Origin: Bdellovibrionales bacterium
GTDB lineage: Bacteria; Bdellovibrionota; Bdellovibrionia; Bdellovibrionales; UBA1609
Length of the DNA: 54,717 bases
Reading direction: 5' to 3'
Assembly (NCBI GenBank): GCA_020850475.1
Contig: JADZEO010000119.1
Location: 1-54,717 of the forward strand
In this document: positions 16,857 to 25,666 of the stretch, one piece after another
Numbering within the stretch: the first letter of the stretch is position 1
Layout of the letters: each line of letters opens with the position of its first letter
Program-made: the position numbers and the translations under genes
Notes under the pieces: model-generated
What the model was told of the DNA's origin: nothing
What the model saw: only the letters and a program-made list of their open reading frames with translations
Databases searched by the model: none

Positions 16857-17909
16857 CTAAACGGGGTGGTTCCTGCGGACTTCTTGTAACTTGCCTAAAA
16901 ATCGCTGGAGCTGCTCGGGGGTGGTGTCAAAGCTGGTCATCCATCGCATGATCCAATGGGTTTCATCCCACACATAAAAAAAGGCTTCATCGCGAAGCGG
17001 ATGGGTCCAGGGTTTGGGAATTTGGACAAATACGGCGTTACTTTGCACTGGATGGCAAATCTTGATCTCAAGAAAGTCTTGTAAACCCTGCGCCAGAGTC
17101 CGAGCCATTTGGGTGGAGTGGCGGGCGATTTCCTGCCACAGACCTGTTTCGAGATAGGTCAAAAACTGCCCACTCACGAACCGCATTTTCGAGGGCAATT
17201 GCATGGCTTGCTTTCGCAGGAACTTAAAGTCGGGCCGGCGGGACCGGCCAAACAGGATGACGGCTTCGCCCGCGAGTAAACCATTCTTAGTGCCGCCAAA
17301 ACTCAGAGCATCAATTCCGAGATCGGTGGTGAGGGCGGCCAGCGGCACCCCCAGGTGAACCGCAGCATTGGGTAACCGAGCCCCGTCAATATGAACGCGC
17401 AAATCAAATTCCCGAGCCACCGCCATTAGTGCGTGGAGTTCATCGATCGAATACACCGTGCCGAGTTCGGTCGGTTGGGTCAGCGAGAGGGCGCGAGGCT
17501 GGGCGTGGTGTTGATCCCCCAGACGCTTCATGGCCTCGCGAACATCGACAGGGGAAATCTTGCCATCATGGGATGGAAGCAGGATCAATTTGCAGCCAAT
17601 AAAGTACTCCGGGGCGGCACATTCATCTAGATGCAAGTGGGCTTGGTCCGAGCAAAGGATGGCATGATAGGAGTCGACCAAAGATCGCAAGCAAAGCACA
17701 TTGGCGGCAGTCCCGTTAAAGACGTAATGGACGTCGATGTCCTCGCCAAAGTGACGGCGAAACTCCCTTTCGGCAAGCAAACTCACCTCATCACCACCGT
17801 AACTGTGGGCGTGGCCGTGATTGAGTGAGCCGAGAGACTCCAGAATGCGCGGGTGAATGCCGGAATGATTGTCGCTGCCAAATCCAGGGGAAAAAGAGAA
17901 CGAGCTCAT
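16857..17909 (-). CDS. ltaE: Low-specificity threonine aldolase
   Basis: A 350-residue fold-type I PLP enzyme that splits threonine or allo-threonine to glycine and acetaldehyde. Supporting motifs are FGSDNHSGIHP (10-20), GGDEVSLLAEREF (38-50), the cofactor Asp175 in HIDGARLPNAA and the Schiff-base Lys208 in SFGGTKNG. I chose ATG 17909. A longer frame reaches 18098 but would overlap the upstream ureohydrolase gene by 178 bases and adds residues without family likeness. From 17909 the gene begins 11 bases after that gene's stop, a normal operon spacing. Confidence 0.92.
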   Translation of the reverse strand: MSSFSFSPGFGSDNHSGIHPRILESLGSLNHGHAHSYGGDEVSLLAEREFRRHFGEDIDVHYVFNGTAANVLCLRSLVDSYHAILCSDQAHLHLDECAAPEYFIGCKLILLPSHDGKISPVDVREAMKRLGDQHHAQPRALSLTQPTELGTVYSIDELHALMAVAREFDLRVHIDGARLPNAAVHLGVPLAALTTDLGIDALSFGGTKNGLLAGEAVILFGRSRRPDFKFLRKQAMQLPSKMRFVSGQFLTYLETGLWQEIARHSTQMARTLAQGLQDFLEIKICHPVQSNAVFVQIPKPWTHPLRDEAFFYVWDETHWIMRWMTSFDTTPEQLQRFLGKLQEVRRNHPV

Positions 17910-17920
17910 AGGGATCTCAC

Positions 17921-18883
17921 TTAAGAAGGTGTCGAAAAAATAAAACGGTGAGCCAGTTGTGCGGCCCACTTGGCCGTGCGCTGGTCGTTGTCGAGTGGTG
18001 GAGAAACTTCGTAAATACCCAGGCCGCGAACCTGCCAGCGAGCCAAAAAGAGGTTCATCACCGGCAGGAAATCCTCCGGCCGCCAACCGGTCGCCCAAGA
18101 TTGGCTACAGCCCATCGCGATCGAAGACGAAAAGCCGTCGATATCAATGGAAAGAAAAGCCGGGCGGGGGCGCTGCAACTCGTTTTCCAGAAAACGTGAT
18201 ACCACCACAATGGGAGCTTCGCCGGAAAACATCAGGTCTTCCCAAAACAAGACTTTGACTCCGCGATCCTCGCACCACTGCCGATGATGTTGGCTATTGC
18301 AGTGAGCTTGGACCCCAAGCTGAACCAAATCACATTTGCCATGAAACTCATTGAGCAGGCGATAAAAGGGCGTTCCACTCGTGAGCCCTTGGTCCGTCGA
18401 GCGAACGTCGAGATGGGCGTCAAGGTTAATGACCAGAGGCTTAGGCCCCTTGCCTTGGTGGGCGTCGACAAAGGCCGAGGTGTCAGGAAAGCCGTAATCA
18501 TGACCCCCGCCGAAGGAGAGCCAGCGGGCCGGCGAAGCCATCACTTGTCGGGCGGCGCGCTGGGCTTCGGTGTGGCGGGTGGCAAGATCCGAGGCGTGTT
18601 GAAGGTTGCCGAGGTCAAAAAGTCGCAGAGGGTTTCTGGTTCCCGTGGCGGGTGGAGTGAGTCGATACAAAAAGCGCCGAATGGCATCGGGCCCTTGAGC
18701 AGCGCCGGGCCGGCCGCCGTTAAGACGAATGCCCTCGTCATCGGGGTAGCCGGCGATGACCACATCGTTAGCCGTGAGCTGGTGATTAGCAAAATCCAGT
18801 TGAACGATTTCGCCCAGGCGGGGATCGAGTTGGTCCTGGCGAGAAAATAGAAGGTCGTTTGGAATCGGCGCAAAAAACTTCAC
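17921..18883 (-). CDS. Arginase/agmatinase/formimidoylglutamase family hydrolase
   Basis: A 320-residue ureohydrolase. The binuclear manganese ligands are all present: His128 and Asp129 in GGGHD, Asp155, His157 and Asp159 in NLDAHLDVR, and Asp247 and Asp249 in SIDIDG. The family hydrolyses guanidino or formimino groups. The overall look, with GYPDDEGIRLNGGRPGAAQGP near the start, favours formimidoylglutamase (histidine breakdown), but arginase or agmatinase activity is not excluded. The first gene of a likely operon with ltaE and hisS. Confidence 0.88.
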   Translation of the reverse strand: MKFFAPIPNDLLFSRQDQLDPRLGEIVQLDFANHQLTANDVVIAGYPDDEGIRLNGGRPGAAQGPDAIRRFLYRLTPPATGTRNPLRLFDLGNLQHASDLATRHTEAQRAARQVMASPARWLSFGGGHDYGFPDTSAFVDAHQGKGPKPLVINLDAHLDVRSTDQGLTSGTPFYRLLNEFHGKCDLVQLGVQAHCNSQHHRQWCEDRGVKVLFWEDLMFSGEAPIVVVSRFLENELQRPRPAFLSIDIDGFSSSIAMGCSQSWATGWRPEDFLPVMNLFLARWQVRGLGIYEVSPPLDNDQRTAKWAAQLAHRFIFSTPS

Positions 18884-18930
18884 AAAAACCCTTCCTGATC
18901 AGAGTGGTCAGGGGTGCAAAAAGAAAAGGC

Positions 18931-19509
18931 TTACCACTTAAATGGGGTTAAGTTAATCGTCCGGGCCACGGCACCAGTGTCCGGATCAAAGAGCTGAATT
19001 TGAATGGAGTTGCCGGTGACGTTGAGGCTGCCGACGTCGACCGAATTAGAGTCGACAATGTAGATCGACCAGGTCGGTCCGTTCAGTGGCGCTACGGTGT
19101 AGCGCAGGTTGCGCAGTTCCACCGTATTGAGAGTGCGGGTGCGGGCCGGTTGATAGAGATCAAGGTTGCTGAAGTTCTTAAAGTCGAAGATTTCCCACTT
19201 GCCGGTACGCCATAGCCCCAAAAGTTTTTTAAGTCCCACAAACTCGATGGCCGTGATCTCAACCTGACTGTTGTTGTAGTTGAACAGTCCCTTCGCAGAC
19301 AGGTAATCGCCGGCTTCAAGTGCGCGCAGATCATTCATGACGTGGGTGTTGCGGGTGTAGACTAAATATTCTTTTCCTAGGCCCGAGACCTTGAGGTATG
19401 TGCCGGTTTGCTCGACTCGAGAGACCACGCCCTCAAAAGAAGTTACCGCCTTCGAGATCGGGGCTAGGAGTAACGCGGCAATTATGCACAGGTTTTGGAA
19501 AAATTTCAT
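18931..19509 (-). CDS. Exported protein of unknown function
   Basis: A 192-residue protein with a clear signal peptide (FFQNLCIIAALLLAPISKA, cut near residue 21). The rest is beta-rich. Residues about 24-95 (FEGVVSRVEQTGTYLKVSGLGKE, later DYLSAKGLFNYNNSQVEITAIEF) look like an OB-fold or similar small barrel. The C-terminal half ends ARTINLTPFKW. No family recognised. It probably works in the periplasm. Nothing around it points to a function. Confidence 0.75.
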   Translation of the reverse strand: MKFFQNLCIIAALLLAPISKAVTSFEGVVSRVEQTGTYLKVSGLGKEYLVYTRNTHVMNDLRALEAGDYLSAKGLFNYNNSQVEITAIEFVGLKKLLGLWRTGKWEIFDFKNFSNLDLYQPARTRTLNTVELRNLRYTVAPLNGPTWSIYIVDSNSVDVGSLNVTGNSIQIQLFDPDTGAVARTINLTPFKW

Positions 19510-19635
19510 GGGACTTAATTAGAGACAAAGAGGGGGGGAATCAACCCTAAAGATAATAACGCAAAACATAACCGCCAGGTGACGCAAAGCAATAGGCCAT
19601 GACGGATGAGGAGCTCCCACCTATCCTTTACCTCT

Positions 19636-20124
19636 ATGGCACATTTGAACTGCTCCCTCGTTGTTCCTGGCCCGATTAAAGAAGTCTATGATTATCTTTG
19701 TGACCCCAAGCGCGTCCCCCAACTCCTTGAGGGCCACGTTGAAGTCGAAGTACTAAATGCTGAGCCCTAAATGCAAAAAGGGGCGGAGTTCACCTACTTG
19801 ATGACCCGCGTAGGAATCTCTCAGCAGGTTCGCTTTCGGGTGGAAGACGTGACTCGCGGGACTGCCTTAGTTTACCGGCAGACCGAAGGGGTATTCCGTA
19901 AATGGGTTCATACGCAGAAATTCACCACTCATGGCAAGAACGAAACATTAGTCACCGACGTGGTCGACTACGAGCTGCCCTTTGGCTTAGTGGGGCACCT
20001 GTTAGATGATTTGTTGTTTCGGCGGGACCTGCGGCGGATTTTAGAAGACCGCCTCAAGAAAGCGGTCTTTCACTTTCAAGGTCTCCACCAGGGTGAAGAC
20101 CTTGATTCGGCTGCCTCAGTTTAG
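19636..20124 (+). pseudogene. SRPBCC-family (START-like) gene interrupted by an in-frame TAA
   Basis: ATG 19636 opens a frame that reads as the first 44 residues of an SRPBCC ligand-binding or cyclase-like protein (VPGPIKEVYDYLCDPKRVPQ is a typical helix-1 region). It then meets TAA at 19768-19770, directly followed in the same frame by ATG 19771 and 117 more residues (KGAEFTYLMTRVG to the long C-terminal helix RDLRRILEDRLKKAVFHF). The two halves join into a normal domain of about 160 residues if TAA is read as an amino acid, for example one base from GAA (Glu). The options are a recent nonsense mutation, a sequencing error, or termination-reinitiation at TAAATG giving two chains. It converges on sodB with overlapping stops. 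Confidence 0.75.
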
Positions 20125-20696
20125 AGGTTCTTGGCGACAAAATCCCAATTAATTAGTTTCCAAAAAGTTTCGACGTATTTGGGTCGAGCATTGCGATAGT
20201 CAATGTAATAGGCGTGTTCCCAAACGTCACAGGTGAGAAGGGGCTTTGCACCCTTGGTCATCGGGTTTTCGGCATTGGCAGTGCTCGTGATTGCGAGTTT
20301 GCCATCGGGATTTTTGACGAGCCAAGCCCAGCCTGAGCCAAACTGATTGATGGCCGCTTGAGTGAACTGCTCTTGGAAAGTGGCAAAGGAGCCAAAGCTC
20401 GTTTTAATCGCCGCAGCCAACGGGCCGGTGGGTTCACCACCACCTTTTGGTTTTAAGCAATTCCAATAGAACGTGTGATTCCAAACCTGAGCGGCGTTGT
20501 TAAAAATACCGCCAGAGGACTTCTTGACGATCTCCTCTAAGGACATTTTCTCGAACTCGGTTCCTTTAATGAGGCCGTTAAGTTTGTCGACATAGGTTCG
20601 ATGGTGTTTGCCATAATGAAACTCAATCGTCTCGGGAGAAATATGGGGGGCGAGGGCATCGTTAGAATAAGGCAGGGGGGGGAATTCGATGGCCAT
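20121..20696 (-). CDS. sodB: Superoxide dismutase, Fe type
   Basis: A 191-residue Fe/Mn superoxide dismutase that turns superoxide into oxygen and peroxide. Metal ligands His27, His74, Asp157 and His161 sit in the family motifs ([22 protein letters not shown]). Gln70 in the NNAAQVWNH segment is the usual mark of the iron form. No signal peptide, so it is cytoplasmic. The leader to 20790 is about 94 bases. Its stop TAA overlaps the TAG of the convergent SRPBCC gene. Confidence 0.97.
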   Translation of the reverse strand: MAIEFPPLPYSNDALAPHISPETIEFHYGKHHRTYVDKLNGLIKGTEFEKMSLEEIVKKSSGGIFNNAAQVWNHTFYWNCLKPKGGGEPTGPLAAAIKTSFGSFATFQEQFTQAAINQFGSGWAWLVKNPDGKLAITSTANAENPMTKGAKPLLTCDVWEHAYYIDYRNARPKYVETFWKLINWDFVAKNL

Positions 20697-20790
20697 GCGT
20701 TGGCTCCTTGTTAATTAAAGAAACAAAAATACGCTGGCCTCGCTCACCAGGCAAGGGGAGTGGAGTCCTGACGCTAATAATAAGGAACTT

Positions 20791-21750
20791 TTAGCGAATG
20801 AGTGCCTGTTCCTTAAGCTCGTCTTGCAGAGCCTTGAGGTAATTCATTGGGTGTTGCGCAATCTTGTTTACCAGAAGCTCCTTAAGAGCATCTTTAGGCG
20901 TCAGACGCTGGAAACTCACGTAGCGATCAAAGGAATTGGCCGTGGAGGCAATCATGACTGATGGGTCCATTTGAATTTCGGTCAGGCCTCGCGGGAAGCC
21001 ACTGCCGTCGATGTGTTCTTCGTGCTCAAGAATAATGCGCATCACGCCCTCGTCAAAGTGTTGAAAGCGCTTCACCCGATCCACGCCTTTTTGAGGGTGT
21101 TGCAAGTAGAGTTCGCGCTCCGCTTTGCCCATGTCCTTGGGGTTACGGGTGTAATCCACCGGAGTGTAGTGGTGTTCGATGTCGTGAAGAAAACAACCGA
21201 GGGCAAGAATGTCGAGAGGAAATTTATCAGTAAAGCCAAGCTTGGCGGCAATGCCGATGGCGAGACTGGCCACGGAAACTCCGTGGTGCGCCAGATTCAT
21301 GTCGACATTTTGAACGTCTTGAATGGCTTTAAGGCCAAAGGTTTCACGGCGCAAAAATTCCACAAACCGCTTAGACCCCCGCCGAGCGTCCTCGTAAAAT
21401 TCCTTGTTGTCGGGAGCATCAAGGACCTCTTCGGTTTTGGCCTGTTGGTTGCCTTGGATGACTTCGGCGCGAATCCCCAAAGGGCGGTCCGACTGCGGAT
21501 CATAAGCCCCCTCGATCGACCCCTCGAGGTAACTTCGATAGGCGGCTTCGTGCTCAGGAAGGATATAAAGTTTTTTGAGTTTTTTATCCCGCAGACGCGT
21601 CAGTCGATTGCCTTCAAAACTGTCGCCGCGACGGCAGTACAGAATGAATTTCCCGGCCACTTGAACGTAGGTATCAAACCCAATCTTGAGGTCGCCGCGC
21701 AGAGTGCTGACCCGGATCGGGAGAAATTGTTTTGCTTGGGTCTCGTTCAT
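20791..21750 (-). CDS. HD-GYP-like signalling protein (GFP variant of the GYP motif)
   Basis: A 319-residue protein. Residues 10-75 form a small N-terminal domain also seen before HD-GYP domains in Bdellovibrio-type proteins (recalled). The HD-GYP region has His156, the HD pair His189-Asp190 (FLHDIEHH), His218 in QHPQKG, His243 and His246 in LEHEEHIDG, and DGSGFP at 248-253 where the consensus is DGxGYP. HD-GYP proteins cleave or sense cyclic di-GMP. Most metal ligands remain, so activity is possible. A structurally studied Bdellovibrio HD-GYP protein also departs from the Tyr. AGAGGAT precedes the ATG. Divergent from the 21768 gene by 17 bases. Confidence 0.82.
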   Translation of the reverse strand: MNETQAKQFLPIRVSTLRGDLKIGFDTYVQVAGKFILYCRRGDSFEGNRLTRLRDKKLKKLYILPEHEAAYRSYLEGSIEGAYDPQSDRPLGIRAEVIQGNQQAKTEEVLDAPDNKEFYEDARRGSKRFVEFLRRETFGLKAIQDVQNVDMNLAHHGVSVASLAIGIAAKLGFTDKFPLDILALGCFLHDIEHHYTPVDYTRNPKDMGKAERELYLQHPQKGVDRVKRFQHFDEGVMRIILEHEEHIDGSGFPRGLTEIQMDPSVMIASTANSFDRYVSFQRLTPKDALKELLVNKIAQHPMNYLKALQDELKEQALIR

Positions 21751-21767
21751 AGAGTTATCCTCTGATT

Positions 21768-22280
21768 ATGAATGAGGTTGTGAGGGAATTCAAATCAGAG
21801 GCCCTAGAAATTTTGGCCAAATTGCTGGTGTTGCTCGAGGAGCTCGAGGAAGATCCCAGTCGAGTTGCTGAACTGGACGACTACGGGCAAAAGGTTGACC
21901 GCATCATGGGGGGCGCGATGAGTTTGGCGGCAGCCGTCAACCAAGACCCTCTCCTTAACCAAATCGGCGCTTGTGCGGGACTGTGCAAAACCGTGGGCTA
22001 TCGGGGATCGCAAATCCAAAACAACCAAGGTTTTGCCAGGGCCGTCATTGGACTGCTTTACGACATGACAGAAATTTTGCAGACGATGGTCGAGAGAGCT
22101 GGCTCAGCTCAGGGTTTTGATTTGTCAGCACCACTGTATTTGACCGTGTTGGATCGGCTGAAGTGGGTTTCGGAACAATTCAAGGCCGGCACCAGGAGTT
22201 CCCTGAAGATCGGCTCTCAACCCGCCAAATCAGGGTTAGAGGAAATTGAGGCTTTGTTAAAGAAGCTCGGAGTCAGTTAG
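21768..22280 (+). CDS. HPt-like helical protein lacking the phospho-histidine
   Basis: A 170-residue, nearly all-helical protein. The start (FKSEALEILAKLLVLLEELEEDP) closely resembles the first helix of CheA/HPt phosphotransfer domains, and VDRIMGGAMSLAAA stands where such domains have the HTLKG histidine motif, but no His is present. It may be a pseudo-HPt or an unrelated helical bundle. It is head to head with the HD-GYP-like gene, with only 17 bases between start codons, so each promoter must lie inside the other gene or they are regulated together. Ribosome binding site is weak. The 3' end overlaps queG by 24 bases. Confidence 0.65.
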   Translation: MNEVVREFKSEALEILAKLLVLLEELEEDPSRVAELDDYGQKVDRIMGGAMSLAAAVNQDPLLNQIGACAGLCKTVGYRGSQIQNNQGFARAVIGLLYDMTEILQTMVERAGSAQGFDLSAPLYLTVLDRLKWVSEQFKAGTRSSLKIGSQPAKSGLEEIEALLKKLGVS

Positions 22281-23303
22281 CTGGCTGACCGCCCACTGCG
22301 CGATCGGGCCCAAGCGCGGATGATCAAGGTAAAGCGAAATCTCAGGTAAGAGAGAGCGCAGGGAATACGTCACTGCCGCCAAAATGGCATTGCGTTTTAG
22401 CTTCCGCCCGCCGGCTCGTGACAACGGGGTCTGGGCCATTTTCTTCTCTAACTGTTTATTTGAAGTATTGAGAATTTCACGGAGTTCAGATTCGACTTGG
22501 AGGCGAGGGGAGGGGGCGGTTCGTTGCTCGAGCTGGGGGCCAAAGACTTTTTCATTCCAGGGACAAACGGTTTGGCAAATGTCGCAACCAAAGAGCCAGC
22601 CCCCGAGTTGGGCGCGCAGTTCCTTCGGAGGATCCTCTTTGCTTTCAATCGTCCAGTAGGAGATGCATTTGCGGGCATCGAGTTCGCGGTCATCGTTCAA
22701 GGCTTGAGTCGGGCAGGCCTCTATGCAGCGCCGACAGTTGCCACAAAAATCCGGGGACACCTTGAGGGCTGTCGAGAGTTGGGCGGTGGTGAGGATTTCT
22801 CCCACAAAAAAGAGACTGCCCTTTTGTCGGTCAATCAAGCAGGTGTTTTTGCCAATCCAACCCAGACCCGCTCGTTGCGCAAGATCGCGCTCTAAAATAG
22901 GGGCCGAATCAGTGGCACACCAAATTCGTTCGCCAGGAAAATACTCTTCGAGTTTCTGACCCAAAGCAGTGAGTTGTCGACGAAACCAGAAGTGATAATC
23001 ATCGCCTTGAGCGTAAAGCGACACGCGGTTGGCGGGCCAGGGAAAGTGCTCACGGCCCGGTAGAGCCGGAAAATAGGGAGCCGCCACCACCAGGGCGGTT
23101 TGGGCCCCCGGAAAGGTCTCGGTCGGATTTTGTTTGGCCGGCAGGTGCTCAACCAGGTACTCCATGTCGGCGTGAAAGCCCTGGCCCAGCCAGGCCTCAT
23201 AGCGAGGCAGTGTCGGAGCGGGCGCAAGAGGAGCCCAGCCAAAGTGATCAAACCCATGGGCTTTGATCTCAGTTTCAACCTGTGACATGATGGTGGCATT
23301 CAT
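22257..23303 (-). CDS. queG: Epoxyqueuosine reductase
   Basis: A 348-residue iron-sulfur and cobalamin enzyme that makes the last step of queuosine biosynthesis in tRNA. It shows CATDSAPILERDLAQRAGLGWIGKNT (129-154) with a conserved Asp132 of TDSAP, the first 4Fe-4S motif CGNCRRCIEACP (187-198), Cys213 in RKCISYWTIE, and the second motif CDICQTVCPWN (240-250). The C-terminal part ends in a HEAT-like region (LSRAGGRKLKRNAILA). The length is normal. Divergent from the CCA-adding-type gene by 40 bases. Confidence 0.96.
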   Translation of the reverse strand: MNATIMSQVETEIKAHGFDHFGWAPLAPAPTLPRYEAWLGQGFHADMEYLVEHLPAKQNPTETFPGAQTALVVAAPYFPALPGREHFPWPANRVSLYAQGDDYHFWFRRQLTALGQKLEEYFPGERIWCATDSAPILERDLAQRAGLGWIGKNTCLIDRQKGSLFFVGEILTTAQLSTALKVSPDFCGNCRRCIEACPTQALNDDRELDARKCISYWTIESKEDPPKELRAQLGGWLFGCDICQTVCPWNEKVFGPQLEQRTAPSPRLQVESELREILNTSNKQLEKKMAQTPLSRAGGRKLKRNAILAAVTYSLRSLLPEISLYLDHPRLGPIAQWAVSQLTDSELL

Positions 23304-23343
23304 GACGAGTAACCTACACGAGTTCAGCGGAGGGTTCTAGTTT

Positions 23344-24699
23344 TTGGAAATTTTCTCGCACCAACCCCATTTTTCCCAAGCTATGATGGTGTGCCAAGCT
23401 CTCAAAGGGGCGGGGTTTAAGGCCTATTTGGCTGGCGGGTGTGTGCGGGATGCTCTCCTGGGGCGCTTGTCTCACGACTTTGATGTGGCGACTGACGCTC
23501 GTCCGGAACAAATTGAACCGCTCTTTCCCAAATCGCTTCCCGTGGGCAAGCAATTTGGCGTGGTGATCTTGCCCTACCAGGGGTTTCAAATCGAGGTCGC
23601 TACCTTTCGCTCAGATGGCGAATATCGAGACGGCCGACATCCCACTGAGGTGCAGTTTTCCAATCCGGAACAAGACGCCCTCCGGCGAGATTTTACCGTT
23701 AATGCCTTATTTTACGATCTCGATGAACAACGAGTAATTGATTATGTTGACGGGGTGAGTGACCTGCAAAAGCGCATTTTGAGATCGGTGGGCGACCCCC
23801 AGCGGCGATTTGCGGAAGATCGCTTGCGCGTTCTGCGCGCCATCCGCATTGCCGCGCAACTCGAATTTGATATTGAACGTTCCACCTTTCAAGCGGTGGG
23901 CGATTGGGGGGCAGAACTCGCCGTCGTTTCACAGGAGCGCATCACCGGCGAAATTCGTAAAATGCTCGCACTGCCCTCGCGGGTTCAAGCCTTACATGAC
24001 CTGCAGGTGAGCGGCTTGGCCCAACAGCTCCTTCCGGATCTTAAATATTTTTTGCCCAATCATGAGCTGAGTGCTCGGCGGACCAAGCATTTGGCTCATC
24101 TCTATGGCAAAGAGAGTCGCCCGGCAATGCTCTGGGCGCTCTTGCTCTGGCAGGAAGTCGAGAGCCTTCACCAGGAATTAGAAAACGCCGAAGACTGGCC
24201 GCCGCTCGTCGCCGGGTTGGTCGAGTTGGTGTTGCGCCACCTCAAGTGTTCGAATCACGAAATTCAAGAGACCACTTACGTTTTGACTCATTATCGAGAC
24301 CTATTGGATTTGCCGGAGAGTGATGCCTTCAAGCCCTTTCCCCGTGGGCAGCTACATAACGACGAGGTGAGCACCTTGTTGCTGCTCGATCACCCTAACG
24401 GCGTAACTCTGTTGGACTTTGCCATGGCCGTCGCGGCTCTTGAAGACCAAGGTGTCGAGCAGATCTTGTTTCTTCATACTGAGTACTTGTCGCGATTAGA
24501 TCGTCAGACGGGGAGGCTCCCCCCATCCTGGGTTAATGGTCATGATCTGGTGGAGATTGGTTTTTCACCGGGGCCGGAGATGGGTTTGATTCTCGAGGAG
24601 CTCTATCGCGGGCAAATCACCGGCGATTTGAAGGACAAAAAAGAAGCCCTGACCAAGGCCAGGGCTTTACGAACAGAATGGGCTAAGAACTCAAAATGA
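23344..24699 (+). CDS. cca: CCA-adding tRNA nucleotidyltransferase type enzyme
   Basis: A 451-residue class II nucleotidyltransferase. The head shows AGGCVRDALLG (30-40), catalytic Asp45 and Asp47 in HDFDVAT, the YRDGRHP and RRDFTVNAL motifs, and the RRFAEDRLRVLRAIR tRNA-binding motif near 170. It repairs or makes tRNA 3' CCA ends; poly(A) polymerase or an A-adding-only enzyme are close relatives that cannot be ruled out by eye. The TTG start at 23344 lies nine bases after GGAGGG; ATG 23383 is the alternative. The last codons contain a terminator for the convergent metalloprotease gene. Confidence 0.88.
   Translation: MEIFSHQPHFSQAMMVCQALKGAGFKAYLAGGCVRDALLGRLSHDFDVATDARPEQIEPLFPKSLPVGKQFGVVILPYQGFQIEVATFRSDGEYRDGRHPTEVQFSNPEQDALRRDFTVNALFYDLDEQRVIDYVDGVSDLQKRILRSVGDPQRRFAEDRLRVLRAIRIAAQLEFDIERSTFQAVGDWGAELAVVSQERITGEIRKMLALPSRVQALHDLQVSGLAQQLLPDLKYFLPNHELSARRTKHLAHLYGKESRPAMLWALLLWQEVESLHQELENAEDWPPLVAGLVELVLRHLKCSNHEIQETTYVLTHYRDLLDLPESDAFKPFPRGQLHNDEVSTLLLLDHPNGVTLLDFAMAVAALEDQGVEQILFLHTEYLSRLDRQTGRLPPSWVNGHDLVEIGFSPGPEMGLILEELYRGQITGDLKDKKEALTKARALRTEWAKNSK
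24635..24667 (-). terminator. Rho-independent terminator inside the end of the CCA-adding gene
   Basis: Read on the minus strand: an 8-bp stem AAGCCCTG/CAGGGCTT (24667-24660 and 24651-24644) with an 8-base loop, then CTTTTTTG. It sits about 57 bases beyond the metalloprotease stop, inside the coding sequence of the convergent gene. Confidence 0.75.
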
Positions 24700-24723
24700 C
24701 GAATAGTGTCCGAGTGCCAATGA

Positions 24724-25596
24724 CTAGGGCTTATACCAGCAGCGCGGGCGCAAGCCAGCCGCGAATCCACCGGCTTGGGTGCAGGTGCCGCGCTTGGGGT
24801 CTGATTCATGAACATCGGTCGCCAGATCAGCCGTGCAGACCGAGCCTTGAAAATACGTGTCCAAGCGGCACTGAGTTCCCGGGTGGTTGTCATCGGTCTG
24901 AGTGACTTGCTTGGGGTCTGGCTGATCAAACAGCGGATCGGCGGGTTCATTGCGCAAGTCTTTAAAGAGGAGGGCCGTCGACATTCCCGCCATCGAGGTG
25001 CGAATGCAAAGCGCGGTCTCTTCTTCGCCCGGAAACTTCTGAGCGCACTCATTAGCTAAATATGGGTCGATGTCGTTATTGGCGACATAGTCGAGATTGT
25101 CTTGAGTGGTAAAGACCTTACGCAAACACTTAAGAGTTGCGTAGTAGTCAGCTTGGCCTTCATTACTGGCCCAAGAGCCCATCCAGCCAGCAACTTTAGG
25201 AGTGCCACCGATGTGGTGACCGGTTTCGTGACACGCCACCAGCGCGAAGCCATCGGCTGTGATACGAGCGTGACGAGCGAGACCGCCATACATATTAATG
25301 ACATAATTGCGTCCGTTGCGCATTGCGGATGCATTCACGGTTCCGTCACTCCAAAGTCTGCGGATTTGCAGGGTTCCGCCCTTGGAAGTAACAATCGGTC
25401 CGTAAACTTCTTGGACCTTATCTAATACGGCATTGAATTCAGCCTGGGTGATGCCCCCGGCTGTCGCACCGACGGGAATATAGAGGTCATTCTCCTCTAC
25501 AAAACCGGCGCAAAGTTGTTCAGGTGATGCATACTTAAAGCCCACACTCACCGCGGCGATCCAAGCGAGTGCAAACAAAATCCTTTTTGTTTTCAT
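24724..25596 (-). CDS. Exported zinc metalloprotease-like protein
   Basis: A 290-residue protein with a signal peptide (FALAWIAAVSVGFKYASP, cut near residue 22-30). The zinc motif HETGH is at 123-127 inside ALVACHETGHHIGG, followed about 20 residues later by NEGQADYYA (Glu146, Asp150), which can supply the third ligand. Several Cys suggest disulfides. It is likely a periplasmic or secreted metallopeptidase; the exact peptidase family is unsure. It carries its own terminator and a long leader with nested inverted repeats. Confidence 0.8.
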   Translation of the reverse strand: MKTKRILFALAWIAAVSVGFKYASPEQLCAGFVEENDLYIPVGATAGGITQAEFNAVLDKVQEVYGPIVTSKGGTLQIRRLWSDGTVNASAMRNGRNYVINMYGGLARHARITADGFALVACHETGHHIGGTPKVAGWMGSWASNEGQADYYATLKCLRKVFTTQDNLDYVANNDIDPYLANECAQKFPGEEETALCIRTSMAGMSTALLFKDLRNEPADPLFDQPDPKQVTQTDDNHPGTQCRLDTYFQGSVCTADLATDVHESDPKRGTCTQAGGFAAGLRPRCWYKP

Positions 25597-25666
25597 CGTG
25601 GGAATCCTTTCCTCTAAAAACGCTTAATTTTTGCTGCCGAGAAAAAGCATAGGACAGGTGTGAAGG

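Noticed and set aside
20971-21765. A 264-codon plus-strand frame antisense to the HD-GYP-like gene
   Set aside because: It is complementary to a gene with clear motifs, and its product resembles no known protein.
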